Part shown: one piece after another, positions 5,619 through 7,040 of the stretch
Layout: every line of letters starts with the position of its first letter
How positions within the stretch are numbered: the stretch's first letter is position 1
DNA from: QHBQ01 sp038230695
GTDB taxonomy: Bacteria; Chloroflexota; Chloroflexia; QHBQ01
NCBI GenBank assembly: GCA_038230695.1
Contig: JBBRMT010000240.1
Location: 1 to 7,040 of the forward strand
Length of the DNA stretch: 7,040 bases
Reading direction: 5' to 3'
Notes under the pieces: generated by a model
What the model saw: the letters and a program-made list of their open reading frames with translations, nothing else
Database searches by the model: none
Told to the model about the DNA's origin: nothing
Position numbers and translations under genes: made by a program

Positions 5619-6446
5619 CTAGGGAGTAAGTGTCATCACAGGCGTGCCAGCCGCAGGTGTAGGCGTGCAACCAATGCCACAATCCCACGACACCCACTGG
5701 AGGGTTGCCAGGTCGAAGACGAAGGTCGCGCCATCGGGCAAGGGTATGAATCCATCACGAGAGGGTTGCGCCTGAGCCAGCGTAACTCTACTACCGCTTA
5801 CTCCCGTAATAATAATCATGCCAACCGCTGCAGGCGCTGAATAGGCTACTGGATTAGAATCACTAAAGTTTAGCCCTTGATAAACAACAACCAGACTCTG
5901 GTTGTTAATATCATAGCCCGCCCCCAAACGCCCATGTCCGGCGATAAGACCGGTTATTTGGCCGCTGACTACTCCTTGCCAGCAGTTATACGTTATATAA
6001 GAGCCACCGGGGAGGGTGTCACAATGCATAACAGCACCTATATTGGGTGTTAGAGTAGGCTCAGGTGTCACCAAAGGGGGTGGCCCAAGCGTGGGAACTG
6101 GCGCATGAGTCAAAGCCACTTTAGTTCCTATACAATTATCGGTTCGTCGCACAGCTGTTGCTTCCTGCTCTTTAGTTTCAGAAAGCGGGTCTATCAGAGT
6201 AGGTCCGAAGCAATTCGAGTCCAGGGTAGCGGTTGGTGGTGCTGGGGTATCGCTCGGAGAAACAGCTGTGGTGACACTAATTGAGACATGGTTGGTGGAG
6301 CTAGAAGCTACGTTTGGAGTTGAGCTGTCGGCAACTGGAATCTGATTAGCCTGACCACAGGCAGCAAGCAAAAGAAGTACCACAATGATCGCTAGGATAA
6401 TAGCTAGATCGTGTGTCCACTTTTGTTGTAGTTGAATTTGATTCAT
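5619..6446 (-). CDS. Lipoprotein, 275 aa, with Thr/Pro-rich linkers
   Basis: The N-terminus MNQIQLQQKWTHDLAIILAI leads into VVLLLLAACGQ: a lipoprotein signal peptide with lipobox L-A-A-C and the lipid-bearing cysteine at residue 30. A disordered Ser/Thr/Pro stretch follows (PSDTPAPPTATLD), then two short Cys-containing parts (DSNCFG, TDNCIG), a second linker (LVTPEPTLTPNIG), and a compact C-terminal domain of about 130 residues with HCDTLPGG, YNCWQG and WDCGIGC, ending in TPTPAAGTPVMTLTP. Six mature cysteines suggest disulfides. The protein is therefore displayed on the outer face of the membrane. Function is not recognised. ATG 6446 is chosen over longer in-frame starts because AAGGAGG sits six bases upstream and the signal peptide begins right there. 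It lies 58 bases after the fragment at 6505-6837. No terminator follows before the GC-rich scrap. Confidence 0.85.
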   Translation of the reverse strand: MNQIQLQQKWTHDLAIILAIIVVLLLLAACGQANQIPVADSSTPNVASSSTNHVSISVTTAVSPSDTPAPPTATLDSNCFGPTLIDPLSETKEQEATAVRRTDNCIGTKVALTHAPVPTLGPPPLVTPEPTLTPNIGAVMHCDTLPGGSYITYNCWQGVVSGQITGLIAGHGRLGAGYDINNQSLVVVYQGLNFSDSNPVAYSAPAAVGMIIITGVSGSRVTLAQAQPSRDGFIPLPDGATFVFDLATLQWVSWDCGIGCTPTPAAGTPVMTLTP

Positions 6447-6452
6447 GCTGAA

Positions 6453-6459
6453 CCTCCTT
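6453..6459 (-). promoter_or_regulatory. Strong ribosome binding site of the lipoprotein gene
   Basis: AAGGAGG, the full anti-16S complement, six bases upstream of ATG 6446. It rules out the longer in-frame reading to 6620, which would also overlap the upstream gene by more than 100 bases. Confidence 0.85.
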
Positions 6460-6504
6460 GGTTTTGTACGAATCCAGTGAGCTACTTGTACCGCTTCGCT
6501 TTGA

Positions 6505-6837
6505 CTAAGGGCCATACTTGATGTCTGTCGAAAATGGCAGATCTTGACCTGTATTAGGATCCATAGTAAGCAGTAGCCAAATGGTTTGCCAAGCTTCTGT
6601 AGGGCCATAATTGCTGGCACAGATTTGGGGATAGCACTCGGTCATCTCTCCAGAGAAGCTAACTAGACCTCGATAGGCACTAGCAGCATAGTCATAGCTC
6701 CAGCGCTTTACAAGATACCACTGATGTGCGTATGTATCGAGGTATATCTCAGGTAGGGGGTAAGCCTTACTCAACCCCCAAGAAGCCTCGTAGAACTGAT
6801 CAACCGTCCAGCTTGAGCAGGTTGGGACAGTATGGTA
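6505..6837 (-). pseudogene. Exported-type protein fragment lacking its N-terminus
   Basis: The frame is open from just after a TGA (6838-6840) to a TAG at 6505-6507, about 110 codons, and reads YHTVPTCSSWTVDQFYEASW, then GLSKAYPLPEIYLDTYAHQW, TECYPQICASNYGPTEAW and a last SFSTDIKYGP-like end (PFSTDIKYGP). Three cysteines and many aromatic residues resemble the neighbouring exported proteins, but there is no signal peptide. The only in-frame start is TTG at 6774, which has no clear Shine-Dalgarno and would cut into what looks like continuous coding sequence. Immediately upstream, ATG 6870 gives ten codons (MFVKVLCNLI) before the TGA, in the same frame, also without a ribosome binding site. The gene seems to have lost its 5' end where the plus-strand promoter and RNA gene now stand. 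If expressed at all, it would be as an 89-aa protein. Confidence 0.5.
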
Positions 6838-6859
6838 TCAAATAAGATTACATAAAACC

Positions 6860-6888
6860 TTGACAAACATAGCCATATGGGTTATAAT
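6860..6888 (+). promoter_or_regulatory. Perfect consensus sigma-70 type promoter
   Basis: TTGACA (6860-6865) and TATAAT (6883-6888) are separated by exactly 17 bases, matching the housekeeping consensus in every position. It is the only promoter in the window this good. An 8-base palindrome CCATATGG (6873-6880) lies in the spacer and could be an operator, or chance. Transcription should start at about 6892-6895 and run rightward, away from the exported-protein genes. Confidence 0.9.
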
Positions 6889-6894
6889 ATCAGC

Positions 6895-7005
6895 GCTTAG
6901 TTCGTATCTTTACCGCATCCAGCGGGTGGTTTTTCATATGCTCCCGACTGTCTAAATGCGGTGCGAACTAAGCAATCCACCCGACAGAAGGGGGCTTTCT
7001 CTTTT
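6895..7005 (+). ncRNA. Structured RNA of about 110 nt with two potential pseudoknots, family not recognised
   Basis: Helix P1 pairs GCTTAGTTCG (6895-6904) with CGAACTAAGC (6964-6973), 10 of 10. Helix P2 pairs ACCGCAT (6912-6918) with ATGCGGT (6956-6962), 7 of 7, with a 7-by-1 internal loop between P1 and P2. The tail after P1 pairs back into the P2 loop in two ways: CCACCCG (6977-6983) with CGGGTGG (6923-6929), and GACAG/GGGGGC (6983-6987, 6990-6995) with CTGTC/GCTCCC (6948-6952, 6940-6945) across a GA/AA internal mismatch. The 6942/6993 pair is a U-G wobble in plus-strand RNA but an A-C mismatch on the other strand, which supports plus-strand transcription. TTTCTCTTTT follows (6996-7005), a likely 3' end. 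P1 starts at the predicted transcription start. It may be a free small RNA or the leader of a gene beyond the window; no coding frame is evident within it. Confidence 0.75.
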
Positions 7006-7040
7006 GCAGATTACTCGTGCCATCACCCATATTCGTCTTG

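Noticed and set aside
5434..5697. Minus-strand 87-aa frame across the trmD fragment
   Set aside because: It is the antisense of TrmD-like sequence and of the end of the lipoprotein gene, with Arg/Pro/Ala-rich composition typical of shadow frames in GC-rich DNA.
6447..6620. N-terminal extension of the lipoprotein up to 6620
   Set aside because: The lipoprotein signal peptide and AAGGAGG fix the start at 6446; the extension would overlap the upstream coding frame.
6895..7005. CRISPR repeat, IS end or hammerhead/HDV-type ribozyme
   Set aside because: There are no repeated units and no transposase, and I could not find the conserved core bases of hammerhead or HDV-like ribozymes.

Overview
The window looks like part of an accessory replicon or integrated element (plasmid or prophage type) of a bacterium, probably from Chloroflexota. 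The clues are Thr/Pro-rich linkers of the 'TPTP' kind on secreted proteins, a lipoprotein with a classical lipobox, and a family B DNA polymerase of the kind that ends its palm motif in D-x-D-G. The taxonomic call is an inference. All supported protein genes lie on the minus strand; the exceptions on the plus strand are a broken trmD fragment and a small RNA gene at the right end.

Left part (1-4028): read right to left, a set of mostly unrecognised cytoplasmic proteins leads into the polymerase. The order is a 174-aa protein (3504-4028), two tandem intrinsic terminators (3310-3435), a 235-aa protein whose C-terminus carries a GDWG motif (2571-3278), a 137-aa protein (2180-2593), a 250-aa protein (1346-2098), and the polymerase (1-1349, running off the left edge). 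The last four genes overlap or sit close together and look like one operon. The polymerase keeps its palm motifs A and C but has lost the ExoI and ExoIII acidic residues, has an altered motif B, and has a reading-frame break near its 5' end.

Middle part (4052-6837): a lower-GC cluster of exported proteins. These are a proline-tailed secreted or anchored protein (4114-4767) with its own terminator, a Cys-containing protein fragment (4780-5148), a 275-aa lipoprotein (5619-6446), and a fragment lacking its N-terminus (6505-6837). The cluster is interrupted at about 5110-5610 by a GC-rich scrap that holds the C-terminal end of trmD on the plus strand (with two small frame-shifting deletions) and what looks like the first codons of an ssb gene on the minus strand, fused in frame to the exported-protein fragment.

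Right end (6860-7040): a perfect consensus sigma-70 type promoter (TTGACA-17 bp-TATAAT) on the plus strand fires into a compact structured RNA of about 110 nt. Its first helix begins exactly at the expected transcription start. Its 3' tail can form two separate pseudoknot helices with the internal loop and then runs into a U-rich stretch. I do not recognise the RNA as a known family, and it is the strongest candidate here for something undescribed. The last 35 bases hold nothing I can identify.
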